A stretch of DNA of 58,892 nt from Planctomycetota bacterium (GTDB taxonomy: Bacteria > Planctomycetota > Uabimicrobiia > Uabimicrobiales > Uabimicrobiaceae). Positions 51,263-58,892 of this stretch are shown here, one piece after another (within the stretch, counting starts at the first letter, position 1; each line of letters begins with the position of its first letter). A program made the translations under genes and the position numbers. Location: positions 1-58,892 of the forward strand of contig JAJDCR010000110.1 in the NCBI GenBank assembly GCA_029260735.1. Reading direction: 5' to 3'. A model generated the notes under the pieces. It had not been told where the DNA came from. It worked only from the letters and a program-made list of their open reading frames with translations, and did not search any database.

Positions 51263-54200
51263 GACGAGTATTGATACAGTCTTACAGTACCGCAAAATAG
51301 TTGTTTTTTTCTTCATCTGTCTTCTGGTCAGTGGTTCTTTTGCTATTTCACGTATGCCGCGCCAAGAAGATCCTAGCTTTACTTGGAACGCCGTGCGGGT
51401 AATGATTCAATATCCAGGAGCTGACCCAAGTAAAGTAGAGAAGTTTGTCACTAAACCTGTCGAAAAAGAAATTCGGAAAATAGACAATGTCGAGGAAATC
51501 ATTTCTTTTTCGAAGAACAATATTTCCGTTCTCGACGTTAAGTTTGTTTATGATTCTGATATCCAAAAGGGAATTGATGAACTCAAAGAAAAAGTCTATA
51601 GCCTCGAGTTGCCCAAAGCCTGCTCTTTTCCTGAAGTTTATGATGACTTAACCGAAACGTACCAAGTAATTGCAGGAATTACCGGAGATAACTATTCGCT
51701 CCAACAATTAGAAATAGCGGCTGAACAAGTCAAAGAAAGTTGCCAAGAAGTCTCTGGAGTAGCTAAGGTAGAGCTTAGAGGAGAACCCGAAGAAGTCATT
51801 TTTGTTTCTTTGAATTTACAAACTCTTTCCAAATACCCCGTTCCAATTGATCGGATTTTTGAAGCGCTTTCTGCTCGCAATGATTTTATGCCCGCGGGAA
51901 ATATCAATCTGCAAGGAAAAGACTTTATTCTCCAAACCAAAGGAGAGTTCAAGAAAGTAGAAGATTTAGCTACTATGATTGTCGATATTTCCGGCACCTC
52001 AGGGCACCCTATTTTTCTCAACGACATAGCCTCCATAGAGCTCAAAAATAAAACGCCGGAATATAAAGTGCGTATGGATGGTAAACCAGCGGTAGCCATT
52101 GTCATTAGTATGAGAAAAAATTATAATATTGTTCGCCTAGGAGAAGAAATAAAAGAACTTATCCAAGAACAGCAGAAAATCATACCACCGGGCATGGAAA
52201 TTAGTGTGCATCATGATCAGCCTTTGATTGTCGAAGAGACTATTGATGCTTTCCTGAGTAACTTGTATTTAGGCATTATTCTAGTCATCATCGTTGTCTT
52301 TTTGTTTATGGGCTTGCGAGAAGCTCTCATTGTCTCTTTTACGATTCCCATTTCGATTATTTGCTCTTTTTCTATTTTGGGGATGCTCGGGATTCATTTG
52401 CATCAGGTTTCTATCTCTGGTTTTATCGCGGTTTTAGGACTTTTAGTGGATAATCCCATTGTCATCATTGAAAATATTCGCGAACGGCATACAAAAGCGA
52501 AAGAGAGTTTACTAAAAAACATCAGTGAAGCTGTCAAAGAGATCGCTCCTTCGATAACTAGCGGAACTCTGACAACAATTGCCGCTTGTCTTCCTCTGGC
52601 CTTTATGTCAGGTGCGACAGGAGAGTTCATTTATTCTTTGCCTATCGTGGTTATTACCACTCTGATATGTTCTTTAGCTGTTTCTTTAGGCCTAACTCCT
52701 ATCTTTTATTTTTGGTCTGCTAAACGCATTCCTTTTCTCCAAGAACAGAAAAAACCTCCTCTTTTACTCCTATACCAAAAAGGAGTTCTTTTTGCCCTGC
52801 GAAAACGTTATTTCCTCGCTCTTCTTGCTTTTTTATTGATCCTAGTAGCTTCATGGCAAGCTCTTATTATGGGAAGACAATTGTTTCCTTCGGCCAATCG
52901 GGCGCAATTTTTTATTGGAGTGACTCTACTGGAAGGAACGACAATTCATGAATGTGAGCAAACTGCGATCTCGATAGAAAAACTTCTCCTGGATCAGAAA
53001 CAGTTTCCCGAGATAGATAGGGTAGCTTGCTTTTTAGGCAATGGGGTTCCTAAATTTTATTACAATGAATTTGGCGATAAGGGAATTAATAATCCCGCTT
53101 ATATGGAAGTGTTGGTTAATCTCAAAAAGCAAAGTATCTTGGGTAGTTTTCGTTCGCGAGAACAAGTCATGGACTCCATTTCAGAAGCTCTTTATCAAAA
53201 AATCCCTCGCGAACAAGTAGAAATACGCCAACTCCAACAAGGGCCGCCTGTTCGCTATCCTATTTCAGTCAAACTATCGGGACCTAATCTAGACATTTTG
53301 CACGAACTAACAGAAGAATTAAAGGAAAGTATCAAAGGGATTAAGAGTACCAAAAATGTTAATGACAACCTCGGAGAGCCCGTAACTCAAATACATATTC
53401 TAACAGAGCCCTACCGATTAAACCGCTTGGGCTTAACTCACATTGTCGTGGCAAATACTGTCCACATCGCCTTAAGCGGCAAAAAAGCCACTACTTTTCT
53501 GACAAACGATAAAGAGATTGATGTTATCGTTCGTTTACATGAACAAGACCGCAAAACTCTCGATGACTTAGAAGATCTCTATTTTGCTTCTCCTTACACC
53601 CAAAGAAAAATCCCCTTTGCTTCTATCGGTAAACTAGATGTTCATTTAGACTCTGGTGTCATCTACCGTCATAACGAACATTGGGCTTCTCTGGTCTACT
53701 GCTATCCTAATCAAAAATTGGCCGATCTGGTTCTCTCGGAAATTCACAAAAAGATTTCCCAGAAAAAACTTCCGCGAGACTTTACAGTGACCTATGAAGG
53801 AGAAGACAAAGAACTGAAAAAAGCTTTCCACTCTTTGTTTATTGCCGGAGGTTTTGCTCTTCTTCTCATCTATTTAATCTTGGCAGCAGAGTTCAACAGT
53901 CTTTTACAACCTATCATTATACTTATTATTATTCCCCTAGCTTTAGCGGGTGCCGTTATTGGTCTATCTATTTTGGGCTATCCTTTGAGTTTTTCTGCCT
54001 TTTTGGGAGCCGTTAGTTTAACGGGCATAGTGGTTAATGATGCCATCATCATTGTCGATTATGCAAACTACCGATCTCGCAAGCAAGGAACTCTTTTGGA
54101 GGTTTGGGAAAGCTACTCTGATATTTTAGTAGAGAGTTCAGAAAAGCGTTTAATTGCGATTCTCGCTACTTCTATCACTACGGTAGGTGGATTTTTACCT

Positions 54201-54773
54201 CTCGCTCTCTTTGGAGGAGATTTTTGGAGCCCTCTTGCTTACGTGATGATTTTTGGGATGATTTTTTCAACAGCCTTGACTTTGATCTTTGTTCCTGTGT
54301 TTTTTCGTATTTTGGAAGACGTAAAAACCTATATGGGCATTATCACAGAAGCCAAAGTCTTGATTTATAATGGAGATTTGCAACTAGAGCAGCAAATTAG
54401 CTACTTACTCGACGACAAGTACTCTCTTCATTTTGAAACGGAAGAAGATAAGTTTATTGAGACCATTCGCGTTTATAAGCCAGACATTGCAATCATCGGG
54501 GGAGAAAAAATCTCCCCCCAGAAAATTCATAATCTAGTCCGAAGAATCAAGCAAAGCCAAGCTCACACTTTGATTCTGATCATCTCCTCTAGTTCGCAAA
54601 GTCGAGAAAGCTTTTTGCAAGAAATGGCAACATCTCGGGCCCAATCCATGATTGAAGCCAATGTCTATTTGCCTAGAGAAGAAATTGATGACTTACCAAT
54701 GATGATAAAACAATCTCTGGGAAGAATTCGTCGGGTTATGATTGCCATGTCTGAGATGGAAGAGCAAGCATAG
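51255..54773 (+). CDS. RND efflux pump (AcrB-like) with C-terminal receiver-like extension
   Basis: 1172 residues. Residues 1-1030 form a normal RND pump: two repeats of a membrane helix plus large periplasmic loop plus a helix bundle, with Met-Pro-Arg-Gln-Glu-Asp-Pro after helix 1 and Gly-Leu-Leu-Val-Asp-Asn-Pro-Ile-Val (about 395-403) in helix 4. In helix 4 the second proton-relay Asp of AcrB is Asn, as in other VDN-type RND proteins. After the last helix comes an extra domain of about 130 residues (about 1035-1165) that looks like a response-regulator receiver: Ala-Lys-Val-Leu-Ile-Tyr-Asn-Gly-Asp, Lys-Pro-Asp-Ile-Ala-Ile-Ile-Gly, and Leu-Ile-Ile-Ser-Ser-Ser. The phospho-acceptor Asp position is Gly. 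The pump probably exports the cluster product. Confidence 0.9.
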   Translation: MTRTSIDTVLQYRKIVVFFFICLLVSGSFAISRMPRQEDPSFTWNAVRVMIQYPGADPSKVEKFVTKPVEKEIRKIDNVEEIISFSKNNISVLDVKFVYDSDIQKGIDELKEKVYSLELPKACSFPEVYDDLTETYQVIAGITGDNYSLQQLEIAAEQVKESCQEVSGVAKVELRGEPEEVIFVSLNLQTLSKYPVPIDRIFEALSARNDFMPAGNINLQGKDFILQTKGEFKKVEDLATMIVDISGTSGHPIFLNDIASIELKNKTPEYKVRMDGKPAVAIVISMRKNYNIVRLGEEIKELIQEQQKIIPPGMEISVHHDQPLIVEETIDAFLSNLYLGIILVIIVVFLFMGLREALIVSFTIPISIICSFSILGMLGIHLHQVSISGFIAVLGLLVDNPIVIIENIRERHTKAKESLLKNISEAVKEIAPSITSGTLTTIAACLPLAFMSGATGEFIYSLPIVVITTLICSLAVSLGLTPIFYFWSAKRIPFLQEQKKPPLLLLYQKGVLFALRKRYFLALLAFLLILVASWQALIMGRQLFPSANRAQFFIGVTLLEGTTIHECEQTAISIEKLLLDQKQFPEIDRVACFLGNGVPKFYYNEFGDKGINNPAYMEVLVNLKKQSILGSFRSREQVMDSISEALYQKIPREQVEIRQLQQGPPVRYPISVKLSGPNLDILHELTEELKESIKGIKSTKNVNDNLGEPVTQIHILTEPYRLNRLGLTHIVVANTVHIALSGKKATTFLTNDKEIDVIVRLHEQDRKTLDDLEDLYFASPYTQRKIPFASIGKLDVHLDSGVIYRHNEHWASLVYCYPNQKLADLVLSEIHKKISQKKLPRDFTVTYEGEDKELKKAFHSLFIAGGFALLLIYLILAAEFNSLLQPIIILIIIPLALAGAVIGLSILGYPLSFSAFLGAVSLTGIVVNDAIIIVDYANYRSRKQGTLLEVWESYSDILVESSEKRLIAILATSITTVGGFLPLALFGGDFWSPLAYVMIFGMIFSTALTLIFVPVFFRILEDVKTYMGIITEAKVLIYNGDLQLEQQISYLLDDKYSLHFETEEDKFIETIRVYKPDIAIIGGEKISPQKIHNLVRRIKQSQAHTLILIISSSSQSRESFLQEMATSRAQSMIEANVYLPREEIDDLPMMIKQSLGRIRRVMIAMSEMEEQA

Positions 54774-54811
54774 TTTTGTCAAAGTTGGTCACGTCTTCGG
54801 TTAATGTTCGG

Positions 54812-54889
54812 ATAAAATTTTCAGCATTGTCACCCCCCCCATCTTCATCGGGACATGCTTCGCGGGAATAACAATGCTGAAAATTTTAT
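54812..54889. repeat. perfect 19-bp inverted repeat between convergent genes
   Basis: ATAAAATTTTCAGCATTGT (54812-54830) and ACAATGCTGAAAATTTTAT (54871-54889) are exact reverse complements around a 40-nt spacer that starts with a C-run. Position between the convergent RND and LpoB genes allows a bidirectional terminator, but the exact arms and the long spacer also fit a small non-autonomous mobile element. No flanking duplication was confirmed. Confidence 0.65.
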
Positions 54890-54925
54890 GATTAAGACTG
54901 TTTTATCAAAAAAACTACTTACAGT

Positions 54926-55519
54926 CTACAGACCTAAAAAACTATTCTTTTGTTTTTTGCGGATATCTTTTTGCTCTTGCCATTCAATGATCGTTGTATC
55001 GACATCGACAATCTTTAAGGTCATTTTATAAGAAACATCGCGCACACCAGAACCTCGCTTTTCGATGCCTGTGATTTCTCCGTACATCACATAATCCGCT
55101 CCGATGGTGTGACGATACCTTCTTAGGTTTTCCGAAGAAAGAACATCATCAGACTCAACATCGTCTCGGTAAAAGCGTTCGTTTTGGATGTCCGCTCTTC
55201 GGCTACGCTCGGCAATGGCTCGAAAACGTCTTTCTTTGATTAAAGCAGTTACAACGGTTTCGGTAATGGCTTTGGTATTAATGTGCTCATAGGTCTTGTT
55301 TTTGATATCGAGAACAACAATCACAGCAGGAGGAGTTTGCCGAGCTAGGTAATGATCTCTTAGAGAGTCGACCATTGCTTCAGCAATAATGTTGATATCT
55401 TTGATATCCCAGTCTGCCGTTACTTCATCTGCGGTCATGGGATCTTCTCGAACGACTTTTTGAGAGCAAGCAGAGAGAAGTAAAAGAATTACCATCATGA
55501 GAAAAAAACTTTTTTTCAT
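54926..55519 (-). CDS. lpoB: LpoB-like penicillin-binding protein activator lipoprotein
   Basis: About 197 residues from ATG 55519, which follows AAAGG; a GTG at 55528 is in frame. A lipobox (Leu-Leu-Leu-Ser-Ala-Cys, about 18) is followed by Val-Ile-Val-Val-Leu-Asp-Ile-Lys-Asn-Lys-Thr, Ile-Asn-Thr-Lys-Ala-Ile-Thr-Glu and Ala-Asp-Tyr-Val-Met-Tyr-Gly-Glu-Ile, the blocks of the LpoB/CsgG-like alpha-beta fold. In E. coli LpoB activates PBP1b from the outer membrane; the partner here is unknown. It is downstream of a COG3014-like lipoprotein, the usual arrangement of lpoB operons. A short tandem repeat lies in the gap between the two genes. Confidence 0.85.
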   Translation of the reverse strand: MKKSFFLMMVILLLLSACSQKVVREDPMTADEVTADWDIKDINIIAEAMVDSLRDHYLARQTPPAVIVVLDIKNKTYEHINTKAITETVVTALIKERRFRAIAERSRRADIQNERFYRDDVESDDVLSSENLRRYRHTIGADYVMYGEITGIEKRGSGVRDVSYKMTLKIVDVDTTIIEWQEQKDIRKKQKNSFLGL

Positions 55520-55530
55520 GGAATTCACCT

Positions 55531-55604
55531 TTCTTAATGAGGAGCGCGCTTTGTTAATGAGGAGTGCGCTTTGTTAATGTAGCGCGCTTTGTTAATGTAG
55601 CGCC
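55531..55604 (-). repeat. tandem repeats spanning the 3' end of the COG3014 gene
   Basis: Units of 20, 20, 18 and about 16 nt (55531-55550, 55551-55570, 55571-55588, 55589-55604) share TTGTTAATG followed by a GCGC core on the plus strand. The two inner units encode repeated Ala-Thr-Leu-Thr-Lys-Arg at the C terminus. The 20-nt units are out of frame and contribute the stop codon, so unit number sets the end of the protein. Confidence 0.8.
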
Positions 55605-57053
55605 TTGAGGGTAAGCAATATCATAAAAGACGTTTGAACCAATGGAACGGACTAAGATAAAAGTAATTTTTCCGGGAGAAACGTGAACAGGGCCTAAAGA
55701 AAGACGCTGCAAAGAAAATCTACCAGAAGAGCGAAGATCTAAAGTCGGATGATAAGTTCCTGGAGGTAAATAAGCCCGAGAAAACTGTAGGTTACGCGGC
55801 AAAGTCATCCAGCTTCGTTCATCTGCTTGTTCCGTTATCGAAGTGATTAAAGAAGTTAAAATTGCAAAAAGAAAACCTACTCCGCTTCCTCCTACTCGGT
55901 CTCCAACATAACGAGCTCCATATTGCAAAGCGACTTTTGTTGCTATGCGAGCCCCTGCTTGGAAACTTTGCGATAAGCTCTTATCTCGATGATAGCGTAG
56001 GGCCACTCGATTTAAATCGCTTACCGGTACTGTAGAAAAACGTTCCTTGCCAATTTGCAAATTAAGATTTCGAGCAATTTCAGGAGCGACAACATAAGCA
56101 GGCCAAGCTATTTTCTGGAAACCCACTCCTGTCGGAAGAAGGAGAAAAAGCTCTTTTTTGTAAGGGCCTCGGTCACATTGGTAAAATATAACTATACTTC
56201 CCATCTCTTTGCTAGAATTTTCCAGAGACCAAGGAATTTTTTCTTGCCACTTGGCTCGGTCCTCACTAAATCCTGCTCGGTTCGCTTTATAATACATATC
56301 TTGAACACCCAGGAGAAAATTGGGATTAATTCGCTGGAGTTTTCGTAGCTCTAAATAGGATTCATCATACTCACCAAGAGTTTCATAAATTAAGCTAGCC
56401 AGATAAAAAGTAGAGCCTAGCTGATAGAGATTAGACTTATCGCGGAGATATTTTTCAGGGACGTGATATTTTTCTCGGATTTCGTTTCTTAGATTGTATG
56501 TGATGTTACTATTATCGTCTGTCCAAGAGCTTTCTTTTGCATATTCGATTTCCTCTTGGTGTTCTTTTTCGGCTTCCCGTTGGACCAATTCCGCTTTTTT
56601 GATTTCGACTCTGGCGGCATCTAGATCTCTTAAGAAGAGATAATTAATCGCTTGGTAGCTATGCATAAGAGTCTTTTCAAAAAACTCACCTTGGTAGGGA
56701 ACAGTTTTATCGTTGAGTAATACTGTTCCCGCTTTCTCTCCTATTTCGGAAGCACTAATAGTCGCTCTTTGCCGAAATTCTTCCACTCGTTTTTGCGCTA
56801 AGTTGAAATAGCGAATGCTTTCGGCATAGCGCCCTCCTGCTTGCGCAACAAGTCCACTTTCTAGTTGGTAGCAAAGTCCGTCTAGATGGTCGTCTAAGCC
56901 ATGTTCGTACTCAGCAAGAGAAGTTTCTATATCTCCCGCCTCAAAAGCTTCCCTCGCTTCTTGTGTAACCGAAGGATAACTCGTAAAAGTGGAGCAAGCT
57001 GAAAGTAAAAAATGAGCGAGGCAAAGAATCAAAAAAAATATTTTCGGGGGCAT
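55554..57053 (-). CDS. COG3014-like lipoprotein with TPR-type repeats
   Basis: About 499 residues. ATG 57053 is preferred to the upstream in-frame ATG at 57068 because AGGAGAG lies between them. A signal peptide ends in the lipobox Leu-Leu-Ser-Ala-Cys-Ser (about 15-20), followed by Tyr-Pro-Ser-Val, typical of COG3014 proteins. TPR-like helices (about 30-110 and 190-250) precede a beta-rich C-terminal half. A hydrophobic glycine-rich segment near 380-395 may insert into a membrane. Such proteins occur immediately upstream of lpoB in other bacteria, and the same order is kept here, so it may help control peptidoglycan synthesis. The C terminus is built of tandem repeats. Confidence 0.75.
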   Translation of the reverse strand: MPPKIFFLILCLAHFLLSACSTFTSYPSVTQEAREAFEAGDIETSLAEYEHGLDDHLDGLCYQLESGLVAQAGGRYAESIRYFNLAQKRVEEFRQRATISASEIGEKAGTVLLNDKTVPYQGEFFEKTLMHSYQAINYLFLRDLDAARVEIKKAELVQREAEKEHQEEIEYAKESSWTDDNSNITYNLRNEIREKYHVPEKYLRDKSNLYQLGSTFYLASLIYETLGEYDESYLELRKLQRINPNFLLGVQDMYYKANRAGFSEDRAKWQEKIPWSLENSSKEMGSIVIFYQCDRGPYKKELFLLLPTGVGFQKIAWPAYVVAPEIARNLNLQIGKERFSTVPVSDLNRVALRYHRDKSLSQSFQAGARIATKVALQYGARYVGDRVGGSGVGFLFAILTSLITSITEQADERSWMTLPRNLQFSRAYLPPGTYHPTLDLRSSGRFSLQRLSLGPVHVSPGKITFILVRSIGSNVFYDIAYPQGATLTKRATLTKRTPH

Positions 57054-57121
57054 AATCTCTCCTAACATAAATCCCTAATATTCTATTGTGATACATATTT
57101 TGGCAAATTTCCAGGATAATT

Positions 57122-57937
57122 TTAATCCATAGTCTTAATATGCAACAGTCTTGCTTGCTCTTGTATCTTTTCTGAGGAGTGGGTAGAAAGCTCTTTCAGT
57201 TGTTCTTGGCAGGAAATAATGTGTTTAGGGGGAAGGTACTCTAGGGCAAGCAAAACATGATTTGGGTTAGGGGATTGGAGCGCCTCTTGGAAAAGGGGAA
57301 GAGTTTTCTCTTCGTTTGGATATAACTTGGCTAAAAGAACCGCGGCTCGAATTTGAGTTTCCCCTTTTTCTTCTGCCAAGATTTTTTCTAGAAGAGACAG
57401 GCTCTCTTCTGGGCTTTTTGTTTTCTCCTTGAGAGAGAGATCATCTTTGTTCATAAAGATTAAAGCCTGCCAGGCATTTTTTTGTTCTTTTTCTAAAGGG
57501 CTTTCGAGAGATCTTTCGATTTGTTTTTCGAGAAGATCAAGAGGCTCTCCTATTTTTCCAAGAGTTTGGAAAAATATTTTGCGTTTTTGATCTTCTAAGG
57601 AAAGTGTTTCGAGTTTCTCTATGAGTTGGGGAGTGGCTTCGTTTGCCTTTTCTCCGATTTCTCCGAGAATGTAAAAGGCTCTTTGGTAAACAAAGGGGTC
57701 TTTTTCTTCTAAGAGAGGAAGAAGAACATGAACAGATTTGTCTTTGAGATTAATAAGTTTTTCTGTGGCACTAGCCAGGGCTCTTTCTGATTTTTCGGAG
57801 TAATCTCGGATCACTCCGGCTTGTTTTTCCATATAAATGAGAAAAAATCCTTCATAGATTTCCTCATTATGAGCAAAAAGAGGTAGAATATTAGAAAAGA
57901 AAAATCCTAGCCCGATCAAAAGGTATGGGTATTTCAA
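57122..57937 (-). CDS. exported HEAT-repeat-like protein
   Basis: 271 residues from a TTG start, supported by AGGAGTTTTCC just upstream and by the signal peptide it begins (1-22, ending Phe-Ala). The mature part is all helical with repeat units such as Val-Leu-Leu-Pro-Leu-Leu-Glu-Glu-Lys-Asp-Pro-Phe-Val-Tyr-Gln-Arg-Ala and Ala-Val-Leu-Leu-Ala-Lys-Leu, the pattern of HEAT or PBS-lyase-type repeats. It is probably a periplasmic protein-binding scaffold. It lies upstream of the COG3014/lpoB pair on the same strand, with a gap of about 70 nt. Function unknown. Confidence 0.7.
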   Translation of the reverse strand: MKYPYLLIGLGFFFSNILPLFAHNEEIYEGFFLIYMEKQAGVIRDYSEKSERALASATEKLINLKDKSVHVLLPLLEEKDPFVYQRAFYILGEIGEKANEATPQLIEKLETLSLEDQKRKIFFQTLGKIGEPLDLLEKQIERSLESPLEKEQKNAWQALIFMNKDDLSLKEKTKSPEESLSLLEKILAEEKGETQIRAAVLLAKLYPNEEKTLPLFQEALQSPNPNHVLLALEYLPPKHIISCQEQLKELSTHSSEKIQEQARLLHIKTMD

Positions 57938-58004
57938 GGAAAACTCCTTAACTCAAAAACTTTGCTTAGAAAAACTCAGGGAAGTGCTGTTTTGTCCCTA
58001 GGCT

Positions 58005-58013
58005 TGCTATAAT
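58005..58013 (+). promoter_or_regulatory. extended -10 promoter candidate
   Basis: TGCTATAAT, about 50 nt before the ATG at 58065. No good -35 is visible, as expected for extended -10 promoters. The same nine bases precede the TPR-CHAT gene. Confidence 0.45.
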
Positions 58014-58064
58014 TGTGATTACTAATCTTACTAATCTATAAAAACCATTTTGAAAGGAATCATT

Positions 58065-58511
58065 ATGAGCACGTCCATTTACCTTCCCGCTCAAAAAATT
58101 ATCCGCGAAGACTGGGAACTACTTCATACAAAAATACAAATAGATTCCCATACTGTAGAAGAACAAAAAAAGAAATTTACTGCCAAGATGGACTTTGAAT
58201 CAGCCCTTTCTCTTTCTTTGCAAAGTTTTTTTGAAGACGAAGAAGACCTAGAGTCTCCTCTTACTCTGATCAAAGAGATGTCTCCCAGTAATCCTGATCC
58301 AAAAGCTCTTCTCAGAAAATTTGTCAACCAAGGATCTATTATTTTAATACCGGAAAAGGAAGAGGAAAGCCCCTATCCTTTTCCTCCTCGGGGGGAAAAT
58401 ATTTCGGAAAACTGGATTTTTGGCTTAGATATTCAAATCTCTGACTACTGCCACTGGGCTATTGTGGAGCGAAATGGAAATAAGGCCCCTTATAATTATG
58501 GCTTTAATTGA
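58065..58511 (+). CDS. hypothetical protein
   Basis: 148 residues from ATG 58065, with AAAGGA 5 nt upstream; the in-frame TTG at 58050 has no ribosome site. I do not recognise it. It is acidic, helical in the first half (Lys-Lys-Phe-Thr-Ala-Lys-Met-Asp-Phe-Glu-Ser-Ala-Leu, then an acidic run near 65-72), and ends with a Trp/Cys/His-containing segment. No signal peptide or membrane helix. It stands alone, divergent from the HEAT gene. Confidence 0.55.
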   Translation: MSTSIYLPAQKIIREDWELLHTKIQIDSHTVEEQKKKFTAKMDFESALSLSLQSFFEDEEDLESPLTLIKEMSPSNPDPKALLRKFVNQGSIILIPEKEEESPYPFPPRGENISENWIFGLDIQISDYCHWAIVERNGNKAPYNYGFN

Positions 58512-58543
58512 GGGAGAATTCAATTTTTCTATTGGGCCTTTTG

Positions 58544-58683
58544 TTAGCTTAATTTAACAGCAGTGCAAAGTCTTTTGTTTTCAGTGTCCCCCCTAGAAAA
58601 AGGGTTTGTGTTATTGTTTTGGGGTATTTTTGTAGCCTGATTTAATGTGTGCCAAGTTTTTTATTTTCAGCGTGTCCCCCCCC
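58544..58683 (+). repeat. diverged 50-bp direct repeat
   Basis: 58544-58593 and 58633-58683 share TTAGCYTRATTTAA..., a T-rich middle and the end TTTTCAG-GTGTCCCCCC. Both lie downstream of the unknown gene and before the palindromic element. They may be copies of a dispersed repeat; no function is evident. Confidence 0.55.
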
Positions 58684-58763
58684 GCTCGTTCCTCACGTCC
58701 CCCCCAAATAGGCTGTCTGGGGTAGGTTTTTTGTTTTTGGCCTGAAAGGCATATACAACCTAG

Positions 58764-58892
58764 CCCAGGGCAACGCCCTGGGAATTATAGGATTAACACA
58801 AACGTAGCCCTGAAAGGGCGGAATAAATTAAAATATTTCGCCCCTTCAGGGCTAGGGATATTGATGTTCAAATATTCCCAGGGCGTTGCCCT
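58764..58892. repeat. GC-rich palindromic repeat element (cut by window end)
   Basis: Three nested symmetric parts. CCCAGGGCAACGCCCTGGG (58764-58782) is a hairpin with a 3-nt loop. TAGCCCTGAAAGGGCG (58805-58820) pairs with 58839-58854 with one mismatch. The outer hairpin sequence returns in reverse complement at 58877-58892. The whole is thus one large inverted repeat of about 130 bp that stands out as GC-rich in AT-rich DNA. It fits a dispersed extragenic palindrome family rather than a terminator. Confidence 0.8.

Noticed and set aside
51255..54773. Second Asp of the RND proton relay lost, suggesting a dead pump
   Set aside because: Asp-Asn at this place is a known variant of many RND pumps; the rest of the protein is intact.

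Overview
The window is AT-rich (roughly 35-40% G+C by eye) and comes from a bacterium with a complex signalling and cell-surface repertoire. It encodes FHA-linked Ser/Thr kinases, very long TPR and CHAT-type proteins, HEAT and pentapeptide repeat proteins, a PEP-CTERM protein, type II secretion/type IV pilus parts, a fused E1 alpha/beta dehydrogenase and COG3014/LpoB-type lipoproteins. This mix fits an AT-rich planctomycete-like lineage best, but no rRNA or other phylogenetic marker is present, so the assignment is an inference.

Layout. 1-7.8 kb: the end of a methyltransferase-like gene, a PI-PLC-like secreted enzyme with a membrane protein, a small TPR protein, RecX, and a 1389-residue TPR-CHAT protein whose CHAT catalytic motifs look destroyed. 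7.9-10.9 kb: a two-gene operon of cytochrome P450 plus NodU/CmcH-type carbamoyltransferase. 10.9-21.8 kb: a protein made of four excisionase-like HTH repeats, a YghU-type glutathione transferase, then minus-strand genes for glyoxalase I, RbfA, a membrane pentapeptide protein, two paralogous glycosyltransferase-like proteins, and lipoyl E2 and fused E1 of a 2-oxoacid dehydrogenase. 22-27.7 kb: a GspE/PilB ATPase, a pseudopilin, an FHA-kinase, an FHA-pseudokinase and a PEP-CTERM protein.

28.2-54.8 kb is the main point of interest: an apparent natural-product cluster, all on the plus strand. It encodes a lysine 2,3-aminomutase-like radical SAM enzyme, a second carbamoyltransferase and two NRPSs. 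NRPS1 reads A(with embedded flavin oxidase)-PCP-Cy-A(Cys)-PCP. NRPS2 reads docking-C-A(Asp)-PCP-C-A(acidic?)-PCP-degenerate C-A remnant-PCP-TE with a Cys nucleophile. After these come a methyltransferase, a halogenase-like FAD enzyme, a SnoaL-like protein, a DUF1702 protein, and an RND efflux pair whose pump carries a receiver-like C-terminal extension. My reading is that the aminomutase supplies a beta-amino acid (perhaps beta-lysine) as starter, Cys is cyclised and oxidised to a thiazole, one or two acidic residues follow, and the product is carbamoylated and exported. The P450/carbamoyltransferase pair 17 kb upstream could belong to the same pathway.

54.9-58.9 kb: a minus-strand LpoB/COG3014 lipoprotein pair, a HEAT-like protein, a small unknown gene, and a GC-rich dispersed palindromic repeat cut by the window end. 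I saw no tRNA, rRNA, CRISPR array, transposase or integrase.
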